NCBI GenBank assembly: GCA_001599815.1
Contig: BCIA01000002.1
Coordinates: 3,569,626 to 3,633,625 of the forward strand
Length of the DNA stretch: 64,000 nt
Reading direction: 5' to 3'
Source: Furcasterigmium furcatum
Taxonomy: Eukaryota > Ascomycota > Sordariomycetes > Glomerellales > Plectosphaerellaceae
Shown here: piece after piece, positions 1 through 10,689 of the stretch
Position numbering within the stretch: position 1 is the stretch's first letter
How the letters are laid out: every line of letters starts with the position of its first letter
Notes under the pieces: generated by a model
What the model was told of the DNA's origin: nothing
Database searches by the model: none
Seen by the model: only the letters and a program-made list of their open reading frames with translations
Made by a program: the position numbers and the translations under genes

Positions 1-1168
1 ACACGAGCGTCCGGCTGTTCGGCGGCATGTAGGAGTTTGCCACCGCCCCGAGCCCGATCCATATCACCACGATGATCCCCTGCGGGATGCCCAGCAACGC
101 GGTCTGCAGGGTATCGAAGCCCAGGCCTCGGATGACGAGCGTGCTGAAGTTGGAGATGCCTCCGTTGGGCACGGCCCCGACGAATCCCAGCAGGGCGAAG
201 AGCCAGGTCTTGTAGTCCAGGTAGGCCTCCTTGACCTGGCCCCAGTGGATCATTTGCTGCTCGACGCCCGTCTGGTTGCGGCGCATCCGAGCAAGCATCA
301 GCAGACGCTCGTCACGGGAGAAGCCGCGGAACGTGGTGGGGGAGTTAGGAAGGAAGAGGAGGAGGAGAATGGCCCAGAAGGAACAGAAGGCGCCGACGAT
401 GATGAACTCGTACCTCCATGAGGCCAGAGCGCCGTTGATGTTACCGATGCCGTAGCCGATGAGGCCACCGCCGGCAACACCGAGGCCGTTCCATGCGTAC
501 CAGGCCGAGATGCGAACCGGCTGCTCCTCGCGGGTGTAGAACATTGAGGTGAACAGCATGAACGCCGGGTCGGCAATGGCCTCGAAGGCGCCGGAGAGGA
601 TCCTGAGCGCGGCGAGTCCCCCAAAGCTCTGCACCGCACCCTGGGGCATGAGTAGCGCCCCCCACATGAAGATGTTGAACGCGAGGTACCAGGCCGGAGG
701 CGAGCGCTGCATGAGGAGGTTCGAGGGGATAGACCAGAACAGCCAACCAAAGTAGAAGATACTGGACAGCCAGGAGTACTGCTGCCCAGAGAGGTTGAGG
801 TCGTCCTTGATGCCGAAAATGGCAGCGTACGACAGTGTGGTCTTATCAACATACTACGCACGGAGGGTCGTGTTAGCCAGTCAAGGGGTCTGGTGCGAAG
901 AGCAGAGGAAACTTACGTAAAAGAAGTAGCACATCCCCAGAAGAGGCAGTATGCGCCGGTCAAGCCTGTTCCTCAGAAGCCTCTCCTCTTCCTTGTCGAT
1001 GGCCTCATCGTTAGGATACCGCTCGATGGCCGCCATGTACAGCTCCGCATTGTGCTGCTTGATGGTGTTGGCAGGGGGCAGCTCGGCAGCGTGATCCGAG
1101 AGCTTGGCATCGCTACTGCCGGACTCGAATGCCTCAACGGCATTATCCTTTGAAGAGACGTTGTCCAT
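1..1168 (-). CDS. MFS permease, anion:cation symporter (Dal5/Tna1-like) family, 3' end outside window
   Basis: This is a plasma-membrane major facilitator, probably a proton-coupled importer of an organic anion. The first exon (1168-917) encodes a hydrophilic acidic N-terminus, then the family signature RRILPLLGMCYFFY. A GTAAGT donor and a TAG acceptor lead to exon 2 (852 to the window edge), which continues in frame as YVDKTTLSYAAIFGIKDDLNL. The motif D-K-x-x-L-S-Y-A and the later RILSGAFEA and SAWYAWNGLG segments are typical of the allantoate/nicotinate permease group. About 368 residues and eight membrane segments are visible, so roughly a quarter is missing. I chose the ATG at 1168, because the frame upstream of it opens only with GTG. 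It is divergent from the dehydratase at 1952, which suggests it imports that enzyme's substrate (inference). The substrate cannot be read from the sequence. Confidence 0.88.
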
Positions 1169-1951
1169 GATGTTGTCTCGCTTCACACCTGAGAAGCTAT
1201 GAGTAATGAATCAGTAAACCGGTAGATGGCCCTCGGCACCAAGAGGGGTTACCTTTATAGTTTTTTTCCCCCGAGTCAGCCACGTACCGCCCCGGTGCGT
1301 GAAGTCGGTTCTCGCCGAGCGCGGGGAGGCTTATTACCCCAGAGTCCGGGGTACAGCAAGGTGTGGCCGATCCGCCTTCCCCGCGTGGAGAAGCAAGTAA
1401 CCTCAAGTGATGGCCGTAGGGCTGGAAGGATTCCGAGTCCCGGAAACTCTGACATGAGGCAAAAAGGACCAGTTCATGGAGGGAGGGCAGTCGATGTTCA
1501 GGGTCGTGGGAGCGAAATCGCCGAATCGCCGGCATCGGGCACCCTATTGGACAATAAACAAAAAGCTTGATTTTGAGCCGCTCAACTTGGCCCAATTCTT
1601 CTCCAGGGCCCGCAATTTTCCCCAAGAGCCGAAACGCCGAAGCTTGAACGATGGGTGGTTATCTGGGAGGAAGTCCGACATTACCTCCCATATCTAAGGT
1701 TGCCCGTTCGTCAGAGTGATGCTGCCAGACTGCTGGTCGCCGAATCTCCGCAAGATGCTTCGTTATTGGCCAAGGGAACGCCGTCCCTCATATCATTGAC
1801 CAAGATCATCACGGAAGTCCGGCGATATTGGCTCAGGATGGTATTCCCGTGTCGGATGCTGCGTTCTTTAAAGAGGGCACGTTTTATCATTTCATGAATG
1901 TCCATCATGACAATGTTTTCCTAACGATATCTACCAGACAGTATTATCAAG
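1169..1951. promoter_or_regulatory. divergent promoter region between permease and dehydratase
   Basis: About 780 bases separate two divergent start codons. I see no coding sequence in it. It holds a perfect TTCCG-N5-CGGAA palindrome (1431-1445), listed separately, and AT-rich stretches near both starts. A shared control region is inferred from the arrangement. Confidence 0.5.
1431..1445. promoter_or_regulatory. everted CCG-N5-CGG palindrome, candidate Zn2Cys6 binding site
   Basis: TTCCG AGTCC CGGAA is a perfect 5-bp inverted repeat with a 5-base spacer. Dimeric Zn2Cys6 factors bind paired CGG triplets in inverted, everted or direct orientation (known). A Zn2Cys6 gene lies 2 kb away at 3590-5878. 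The assignment as its site is inference. Confidence 0.4.
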
Positions 1952-3554
1952 ATGGCCCCCTCTGCAATCAGCCGGGAATCTTCCCTGGGATCACTGGACG
2001 CCATGACCGCCGGGCCCAAATTTGCAGGGTCGCAGCGAGACATCTTCGATGTCATCATCAGCGGTTTTGAGACTTACGGTAAGTATTCAAAAACAGTCTC
2101 TGGACATGCTCACTAACACTGCCGCTCTAGACCTGCGCTTCCCGACGAGCCTGGACGCCTCGGGGTCAGACGCCATGAACCCGGCCGGGGACTACAGCGC
2201 CACCCACATCCAGCTCAAAACCAACACAGACCTGGTCGGTCACGGCATCGCCTTCACCATCGGCCGAGGCAACGATCTCACCACCGCCGCCGCAGGTCAG
2301 ATCGCCGAGCGCCTCGTCGGCAAATCTCTCGGTGAGCTTACCGAGAACATGGGCAAGACCTGGCGCTACCTCGTCGCCGACTCGCAGCTGCGCTGGGTTG
2401 GTCCCGAGAAGGGTATCATCCACCTCGGTCTCAGCTCCTGCGTCAACGCATTGTGGGATCTCTGGGGCCGTTACCTCAACAAGCCTGTCTGGCGTATCGT
2501 GTACGACTTTGAGCCCGAGGAGTTCGTCCGATGTATCGACTTTCGTTACATAGAGGACGCCATCACGCCAGAGGAGGCGCTTACCCTCCTCAGGGCGCAG
2601 GAGAAGACGAAGCCGCAGCGCCTTGAGGAGGCGTTGAGGAACAAGGCGGTGCCGGCATACACTACGCAGGCCGGCTGGCTCGGGTTCACGGACGAGCGCA
2701 TGATTGAGCTCATCCAGCAGAACATCGACAACGGTATGGACAAGTTCAAATTCAAGGTCGGCGGAGACATCGAGGCCGATCGGCGCCGGCTCAAGATAGC
2801 AAGGGATGTCATCGGGTATGATTGCATGCTCATGACAGACGCGAACCAGGTCTGGGGCGTGCCGGATGCCATCGAGAACATGAAGAAGCTCGTGGAGTTC
2901 AAGCCCCTGTAAGCGTGTCCCGGTGTTTCGTAGGAGGCGTGTGCGCTGCTGACAAGCGATCCCCAGGTTCATCGAGGAACCGACGTCGCCCGACGATATT
3001 CTCGGTCACGCCGAGATCAGGAAAGCCCTGAAGCCCTATGGTATCGGCGTTGCCACGGGAGAGCACTGCCAGAACCGTGTCATCTTCAAGCAGCTCCTGC
3101 AAGCCGAGGCCATCGACTACTGCCAAGTCGACGCGTGCCGTCTGGGAGGCGTCAACGAGGTCTTGGCGGTGTTGCTGATGGCGAAAAAGTATGCTTGCCG
3201 TCACCTCGCCACTGGGTTTGCGTAAACCCGCCTGCTAATGCGCGTCGACACAGGTTCAACGTGCCAATTGTGCCTCACAGCGGAGGCATCGGCCTCAACG
3301 AGTACACCCAGCACCTCGCGCTGCTGAACTACCTCTGTGTATCTGGAGAGAAGAGTCTGCTCGAGCACATCAACTCCTTCAGCGAGGTGCTCGCGTATCC
3401 CGTGCAGACCAGCGAGGGCCACTTCGTGACACCCTACGAGGCCGGATACAGCGTCGAGTACAAGCCAGAGGCAATCGAAAAGTACACGTACCCGACAGGA
3501 ACATTCTGGACGGGCGATCAAGGCCTTGCTATCCGCAATGGCCCGCGAGTGTGA
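1952..3554 (+). CDS. enolase-superfamily acid-sugar dehydratase (L-fuconate/L-galactonate dehydratase-like)
   Basis: It probably removes water from a six-carbon sugar acid to give a 2-keto-3-deoxy acid in the cytosol. Four exons (1952-2078, 2131-2908, 2967-3188, 3254-3554) splice in frame to 475 residues, the usual family length. The KxK base motif is seen in KFKFKVGGD. Metal ligands are the Asp of LMTDANQVW, the Glu of FIEEPTSPDD and the Glu of GVATGEHCQNR. The catalytic His lies in VPIVPHSGG. The N-terminal capping domain has DLRFPTSLDASGSDAMN. The sequence resembles both fungal L-galactonate dehydratases and the ENOSF1/L-fuconate dehydratase group, so I do not fix the substrate. The short first exon (MAPSAISRES...) is chosen because its GTAAGT donor joins perfectly to the conserved YDLRFP. 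Confidence 0.9.
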
Positions 3555-3589
3555 ACATGCCAGACAGATTGGTAACCTTGTCAGGATGC

Positions 3590-5878
3590 TTATGCCGATG
3601 GGAGGACAGTCTGCATTTTAGAGTAGTCTTCCAGCCACCCATCAAAAAGACCGTCGTCAATGTTCATGATGTCGTCGAGACTGAAATCAAAGCTTGGTGG
3701 AGGCAATGAAGTCTGATCTGGTGGCATCATGGAAGCTGAAAGATACTGTGCAGGCGGGGGAGCCGTCGACGGTCCGGGGTCGCTCCGCGTGACCGGGGAT
3801 TCGGTAGCTGGTCGATCGGCCACGATGCTGGGGTTCTTCCATGCCGTTGCCGCTTCGGTAAAGTCCCGCAAGATGCTGCGACTCTGCCCGACTGCTGCAC
3901 CGTGCGTGTTAGCATCGCTGTAACGCCGGCGACGAGAAGACGAGGATTGTGTGTCTGTGTTAGGCCTCTTGTTGGACTCAGCCGCGCCTCGCGTGGCGAG
4001 CATCTGGAAGAAATCGTGGTAAAATCCAGCGTGCCAGTGAATGTCGCCGAGCTGCTTGAGAAAGCGTAGGCAGTCTTGGAAGCCCTTTGTAGAAGCTTTG
4101 GTCTCGGGCGAGTCCTTGGGCATCTGGAGGCTATGCAGATAAAATGCGATGACCGGTAATGTTGTTGTGACGCTGAGCATGTGAGCACACTTGATGGCGC
4201 ACAATCAAGGGGACGGACCAACATACCAGACAGTTGGGCAGGCCTGAATCATGTCCAACTCCATCAGACTGTTGATTAGGCGGGTCGAGTCTTCAGCAAC
4301 AACCTGCACAGCGGGAGAGGGGGGTTTCCGTTCCCCCTCAGGGATCTCGTCGAGGCGGCTGCCCGACTGGCGCAAAACGATGAGAACGGTGCTGGACATG
4401 GATGTTAGCTTACCCTTTCATCGGTGCCGAGCTGTCGCCACATGACTGACTTGAATATAAGATGCAATATTGTCGCGAATAGTGTGACGACTTTGCCCTG
4501 ATCAGACCCCTCAGGTCCCTGACTCGGCCTCCGGGTCGCTGGCTCCAGATGCTCGTGCGACCGGCCGAGGACTTCTTCGCATAGAGCGATCTGTTGGGGG
4601 AGGCTCTCCTGTGAAGCCAAGGGGAGGGAAAGAACGCCCTCCATGTAGTGACAGAGCTTAGCAAACTCGATAAAAAGAGACTTGACAGCCACATCGTCCG
4701 GCGAGTCGCCGACCTCTGCCAGATCTTCGGGTGTGGGGAAGCGGATACTGCAATCGAGACTGTTGATGTGGAGGGGCCGCCGCGTCCCGAGAGCGATGAG
4801 CCTGTCGCGAATGACGCAAATCCACCATATCCTGATCCAGAGGCGTCGCTGCGGTGCAGCTTCTCCCGGGTCTCGGTGGAGGCCGATGCCCTGGGCGAGG
4901 GTGATGGCCTGGTGAGCCCAGAGCCAGGTGTGCTTCTGGCCGTCCATGGAAGGGAAATACTGGCTGATGAGAAGCAGCGTCTGGATGTTAGAGATGTCAT
5001 CAGGCTCATAGCTGAGGTTGTAGAGGCACTGAGGGGTTGTCAGCTGGATTCATCATCCTTCTCTTGTCGCGTTTGGGCTGGACAAGATGGGTGGGACTCA
5101 CGCGACACCGATCATAAAAGGCGCTTCGCGCATGCGTTCGGGACATGAACCCCATGGCCTGAATGGCTGCGTCCGAGCTTGCAGGAACTGATGTAAACAT
5201 GATCGCCTGAAGCAGCAAGAGACTCGGGCCCTGCCCGGCAAGGATCCCCTTGGCGTCGGTCTGGCGGTAGCGAGCGAGGAAGTCTTCCCTATCGACGACG
5301 GGGAAGGAGGCATGAAACAGTCGGAAGTAATCCGCAACCAAAACATCCATGAACTGTCTTGCTGGAAGTTGCAGAGCGCCCTTTTGAAGCAGATAATACG
5401 TGTCGTAGGGCGTGAGGCCACGTCCCGGGCCCGTCTGCGTGGCGAAGGATTCTCCCAACGGCATGGGGAAAACACCAGGGTTCTGCTCATGGGAGGCGAG
5501 CCGCAGCCGGCCGTCTGGCGCCATCTTCCGGAAGAGTGAGTAGAAGGGGAATTTATGCAGCATGTGATGCTCCGGTACGGCGTGAGGCAGGGCGGGCCTG
5601 ACTCCCATGATGGGGATGCTGCTGTCGTCGTCGGTTTGGCGACTCGCTTTGGTCTGTCGCCGTTTACGGTCGTGCGCGGTGCAGTCGAAGCCGCCCTCGC
5701 GACATTTCGTGCAAGGCAGTCCGGCCCGTTCCATGTCGCAACGGACCTTCCGGGTGTGACAGGAAGAGCATGCCTTGATTGAGCGTGACATGGCGGTGAT
5801 GTCTGGTGAGGCTCGGCTGGAGTGAGGTGTCCGGACAGTCTCAAGTGACAGTGGAGGCTGGAATGGACCTTTGTACAT
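3590..5878 (-). CDS. Zn2Cys6 transcription factor, fungal-specific TF domain
   Basis: A nuclear regulator, likely controlling the adjacent permease and dehydratase (inference from position). The binuclear zinc cluster is C-x2-C-x6-C-x6-C-x2-C-x6-C (ACSSCHTRKVRCD ... CTKCREGGFDC), starting at about residue 36. A fungal-specific TF middle region follows (VADYFRLFHASFPVVDREDF; later HTWLWAHQAITLAQGIGLHRD and WWICVIRDR). Four exons (5878-5102, 5028-4414, 4366-4227, 4172-3590) sum to 704 residues. The third intron (4413-4367) is only 47 nt and the least certain. A second in-frame ATG at 5791 directly before the zinc cluster is an alternative start. The acidic C-terminus (FDFSLDDIMNIDDGLFDGWLEDY) looks like an activation domain. 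It converges on the dehydratase with a 35-base gap. Confidence 0.88.
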
Positions 5879-7040
5879 ATTGCTGCCGGTGGGGACCTAG
5901 CATGGGGCAGGACCGCTGGGAGCTTCCTTCCACCTCCTCATGCTAAATTAGTGCTGGCAAGAACCCGACCGCATATACGGGCTAATCCAAAATGGCCGGA
6001 AGGAACCGGGCCAATTACACCATCTGGGAGCTGCTGGATGGTTTGGTTTATTCCGCCGTTCCTGTCTAGGTAGGTATTTTAGGTCCATACCTACATCCAA
6101 TATCATCCAGCGTCCCTACACTGGAGGAGCTGTACCTTATCCATTGCCGTTCTACTAAATACTGAGAAGACCATCAGATTAGTAGCCGTGGAGCTCGTTG
6201 CAAAAGTCACCGCGGTGGGAGCTTTTCATCGGAGGTACGCGAACGTTCAACCCAAGTTCACTACTTACAGTGCTTTAGTGCTTTAGACGGCTCCCGGCAC
6301 TGGCGCCAACACACGACTCAGGGTCCCGTGTCCCCTCAAACCCAACTGACAAGGGATATTGAGTACAGGCGAGCCTCGAACAGGCCGACTGACGGCGTAT
6401 TTAGTGGGGAGCTATCGGGCGCTGCGTGTTTTATTGCTGCCTCTTCCATCTGCCTCTCGCCCTCCTAGTCGCTAGAAGACAGATGGGCCGTTTCCCTGTC
6501 TGTCAGCGCCCAGTCGCAGTTCCCTTTGCTGGAGCATGTCGCAAGTCGGCCTGCAATTGAAACGTCGGCGCCCGTATCAACACCCTGCTCTCCCTTCCCC
6601 CACCAATACGAGTCAACACCAGTAGGCGGCATTTTTTCCGGAGAGTCTTTTCCGTGTACCCTAGCAACTCTACCCTTGTCGCGCCCTGACCCTGTGGGGA
6701 GCCATGCGTCGGCCATCTTGTTGTCCACGAATCGATCTCGGAGGCCGTGATGACTCCTCGAGGCCATCTCCGATAGGCGAGACTTTAGCGTTACTTTATA
6801 GATGAGAGCCCCTTGCCCCGCCGTTGTAAAGGGTCCATGCTGGTGGGATACAGCCTCGAACGGCGCGTGGTCCTTTGAACACCTGTTCATCCAGTCCCCA
6901 TTCCCGACCATGGGCAGAGAGCATCGCGAACAATGCAGATAGTCCGAGCAGGCAGACTGAAGTTCTCTGGCCTTCCGTTGCGCATACCTGCCGCGGCGCT
7001 GGCGGTTGGCGCTTCAGCCCGCTTCATGGAAGTTCCAAGA
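5879..7040. other. intergenic, no gene seen
   Basis: Open frames here are short and have no recognisable sequence. The part nearest 5878 should be the promoter of the Zn2Cys6 gene. An 8-bp inverted repeat (GTAGGTAT at 6070-6077, ATACCTAC at 6087-6094) lies about 190 bases upstream of that gene's start. Confidence 0.6.
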
Positions 7041-9860
7041 TCATCTTGGCCCTGGCTCCGACGGCATCGCTGCCCCCGTCACGACCAACCCCACCAAAAC
7101 AAACAGAACTGACATCCAGGCCTTTCTCGCAAAGTTAGTGATCACCCCCCGGGGCACCTCCACAAACAACCAGAGGCCGATGCGAGCAGCGACGAAGACC
7201 AGCAGGCTGCGCAGAAACAAGCCTCGGCCGAAGCATGCCCCAGCCAGGATGCTCAAGTAGAACGGGGTCATCCAGATGGACCAGTCCAGGATGTCGATCC
7301 AGGCGGCGGCGCGTCGCGACAGGAGGCCGCTCTGTTTCTTGGGGATCCGTCCCTGGACGGTGTCCACTATGAACTTGAAGATGTCCCTGTTCCGGGACAG
7401 GTCGGCTTTGGTTCCGGTGAGGAGTTGGAGGGCGCCCAGGTGCATTGCGAGGTACCTTGCCTGGGGTGTTGTCATCTGGTTAGCTTTCCTCCTTCGATGC
7501 CACGTTGAGGGGCACCGGGCTCACCTACCTTGGTCGGATGCGGTCGGCGTGCTACCATCTGAGGCAGGAATCTCAGGGGCAGAGTCCTGGCGGTCTGGTC
7601 GCTGACAACGTTAACGCATATCAGGGGCATCTTGGCCTTGAGTGTATCGACGCCAGCCTGCCACTGGAGGCGGGAGTTGTGGTTAGCAGTCCGGGTCGGG
7701 CAGTTCGAGGAGTGTGAGGGCCATACCGAATTTCGATCTTTCACGGCATTATCGAAAGTGCATGCGCAGTCATCGTCGGAGATGAGAACGATGCCAAAGT
7801 CAAAGTGGACGTTCCGCAGTGCCGGCGTAGCCAAAGGATCCTCTTGCCGGCGCATGTAGTAGACGGTCGCGTTAAGGATCTCTCGCTGCTCTCTCTGGGA
7901 CTGGGAGTCTGTCATGTGCACGAGATTTTCGCTCATGATCACCGTGAAATGCTCCGCAGGTTTGCTGTCGGGAGACTTTCCGAAAAGAATCCTGAAGCAA
8001 CGCGCATCAGTCTCGGGCCTTGCCATCATCACTTGGGTTGTGCCGTGGCCATCTTACTTACTCGACCGCAGTAGAAGCACCCGCACCCCGATCCCCCCAA
8101 ACATAATTCCGGGCCATTCCCAAAACCAGAATGTTGATCCGCGGGATGAGTTCAGCGCATTGCCATGATACAGACATTGCTGGGTCCCACTCCTGGGAGA
8201 CGACTTCGATGCCATCTTTATGGAACATCCGCTTGTTCACCGCTTGTCGATACCTGGCCATGTCTGCGCGGTGCTGGACCTTGTCGCCCGTTGCCGATGA
8301 CAGGTACGCGGAAAGGGCATTGAACTGGAGCCACATGAGGTACACTGGCATGAGATCGGTTCGGACACCGAGGCCGCCGCCGTCCGAGTGCTCCTTGATC
8401 GCACCCTGGAGCACGGTCTTCGCCCCGGCCAGGTTGCCTTGGAGAATGTGTGTGGCAGCCTGCTTGATGTCGAACGAGACATCCACCGCTATGCTGAGAG
8501 GTCTGGCATCGCTGAGCCTGAGCTCGGAATCCTCGGCCTCGGCCTTGCGACGATAGATTCGGTCCAGTGCCCTGTGTTTGCGCAGTTTCTCGAGGGCGAT
8601 GCCGGCCTGCTTCCAGTTTCCAGCTCGAAAGTGCGCAGCCCAGAGCGTCTCCAGGTCCTTGTTATCGAATGGCTTGGGAGTCGGCGCTGTCGAAGGGTCC
8701 ATCACGACGGCGACCTTCTTCTCCATGACCGCCGCAGCCTGCTTCCACTTTCTATACAAGCTGTACATCTCGTACAGCGCGTCGAGTATTTCGAGCATGA
8801 GCTTATCATCTCGGCTTGCCTGGCTTTTGTTCGCAGAGCCTGTGGCACGGACACGGGCTAGCAAATCCTCGCATTCGATCAGCTGCTCTTCGTGCTCGCG
8901 GTCAAACCCCTTCCACCGCATCCTTTTATGCTTCTCCTTGGAGTGCTCAAAGAGGGCCTCGGCGTTGCCTCGGGCAATGTCAGCGTCAAAAGGCTCGAGG
9001 GCGCGCGATTCCCCATTGTCCGACGGAACGACAGTGATCTCGTCGTCGTTGCGCAGATCGGGGGTCTGAACAGCATGGATCCAATCCCGAATCCCCCCAT
9101 CATCAACGTGGCCAAATAGTGCGTCCAAGTCCTCCTCCTCCTCGACGGGGAGATGCTTGTCCGCAACATCTGGCTTGACCGTGGAGACCTCAGCGACAAC
9201 CTTCCAGCCGGAGTGCAGGCAGGCCTTGAGGTTCTTCAGCTCAGGCACCTCGGGGGCTTGAGCGGGCAGCTTGTCCAGCTTTCCGTTGAGCACGACAAGG
9301 AGATCACGGCCTTCCCTGTGGTACTTTGAGACGGCATCGCGGAGAAGCGTGGCACTTTCGTCGATTTTTGTCGTCTGGCTGTTGACCGACTGAAACCACA
9401 TTTCCTGGCGCCATGACTGAATGGCGGCGAAGGAGATCTGCAGAACACCGAGGTTGTTGCTGAGGCGCTCTCGCAAGGCGGCGAGCTGGTCCGAGAGCTC
9501 CCTGAGCTTGTAGTCCTTGCCGATTCTCCCGCGCTCTTTCTTCCGGCCATGGATGTCGACGACTAGACGAAGCAGTTTCTCGAGGGTACGCTCGCCGTCC
9601 TGAAGCGATCGCTCCAGGTCCCTGCAGTGAGAGCCGATGTGGCCGGTGGCTGTCTTGATGTAGTCCTGCAAAGAGGCATCGAAGGTGGCCTGCAGGGAAC
9701 GCAGGATGGCGTCGACGCAATCTATCTGATGGCAGATGGTCTCGACCTTGATGCCGACAGCATCGAGGCCGTCTTTGTATCCCTTGATCTGGAGACCAAT
9801 CTGGACGGCTGTCTTGAGGAACGTGGTGACTGCGGTGGTGATGGTCAGGGGGTCTGCCAT
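7041..9860 (-). CDS. HeLo-like/fungal STAND N-terminal domain protein with C-terminal membrane segments
   Basis: Four exons (9860-8062, 7991-7727, 7663-7529, 7460-7041) splice in frame to 872 residues. The N-terminus MADPLTITTAVTTFLKTAVQ with the following KGYKDGLDAVGIKVETICHQ region is the hallmark of the fungal N-terminal domain found on NLR/STAND proteins (HeLo-like helical bundle, Pfam Fungal_N). No P-loop NTPase follows. Instead there is a long charged helical region, an apparently TPR-like part around residues 395-560, and then about three hydrophobic segments near residues 794-813, 815-833 and 848-864 in the last exon. The first splice is important: exon 1 ends at GA|GTAAGT, and the apparent stop codon at 8058 lies in the intron. 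HeLo-like domains act in fungal cell death and self-recognition (known for the family). This protein's role is unknown. The start is the ATG of MADPLT, because upstream codons begin only with GTG. Confidence 0.82.
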
Positions 9861-10689
9861 GACGACCACTGAGCGGAACGACTAGAAGCGAGCCCCGGCT
9901 CGGGCGTGAGGGTGAGCGAAACCGCCGCGTGTGACTAGGATGAGATGCAATGGGAGGTGATGCGGTGCGATGCTGATGCCTTGCGACAAGAGAATATTAT
10001 ATGAGGTCCCTGTATTGACCTCTGGTCGGCGCAGTTTTCAGCTGAGGTTGACCGACCTCTCATCTGGCATAGCTCAGCCGCGGTGGCGTTTCTTGCATCA
10101 CGCGGGGATCGCAGACCGTGTGGCCTGGAATCTATTATCCCTGCGCTGGCAGTGTAGGTAGGTTCTGGGCAGAGCTGGGTTCAGAAGACAGGCTAGAGTG
10201 ATGAGGCCTACCGCGACTGGCCCAAGACGCTCAGCAACAGCTTCTGGAACAAGTCCATGCCATGGGATTCGAGTCGAGCCTTGTCAAGGTGGCCCTGGGT
10301 GGGCGTTTGTCCGGCATCGCGTTCAATACGAGACCCCATGCAGGCCACGATGTCGAGTGATGCACCACCCATGGTTCGAATCACGGACGTGAAAGAAGTT
10401 CGGAGGAATTGGAATCGTCGTACGAATGTCCAATCAAGCCTGTCGAGTCCGGAGGTAAGAAAAGGGGTAGATGATGCATGTCAGGCTGGAGATAAGATAA
10501 GCATCCGACTGAACTCTGAAAACCCGCCGGGCTGCCGGGTTCCGCGTATGCCGCCAATTGATGCACCTTAACCGGCACTTCCATCCGCAAGCACCGCCAA
10601 AGTACTTATGTCTCGTGCGCTGCTGACCACCACCAACAGGACTGCTACCCCTGGCTCCTAGCGAAAACCCCGTGGCCGTAATCAGAGCC
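9861..10689. promoter_or_regulatory. divergent intergenic region
   Basis: It lies between the HeLo-like gene (-) and the reductase gene (+). No ORF here looks conserved. It should contain both promoters; an AT-rich AATATTATAT run lies near 9992-10001. A GGTTCGAATC string near 10374 resembles a tRNA B box but has no tRNA around it. Confidence 0.5.

Noticed and set aside
7472..8032. A separate gene downstream of the 603-codon HeLo-like frame
   Set aside because: A GTAAGT donor two bases into the last Glu codon joins to a TTCAG acceptor in the same frame, and two further introns also keep frame, so one 872-residue gene is the simpler reading.
10371..10390. GGTTCGAATC resembling a tRNA B box
   Set aside because: No A box at the right distance, no paired T stem and no acceptor stem around it.
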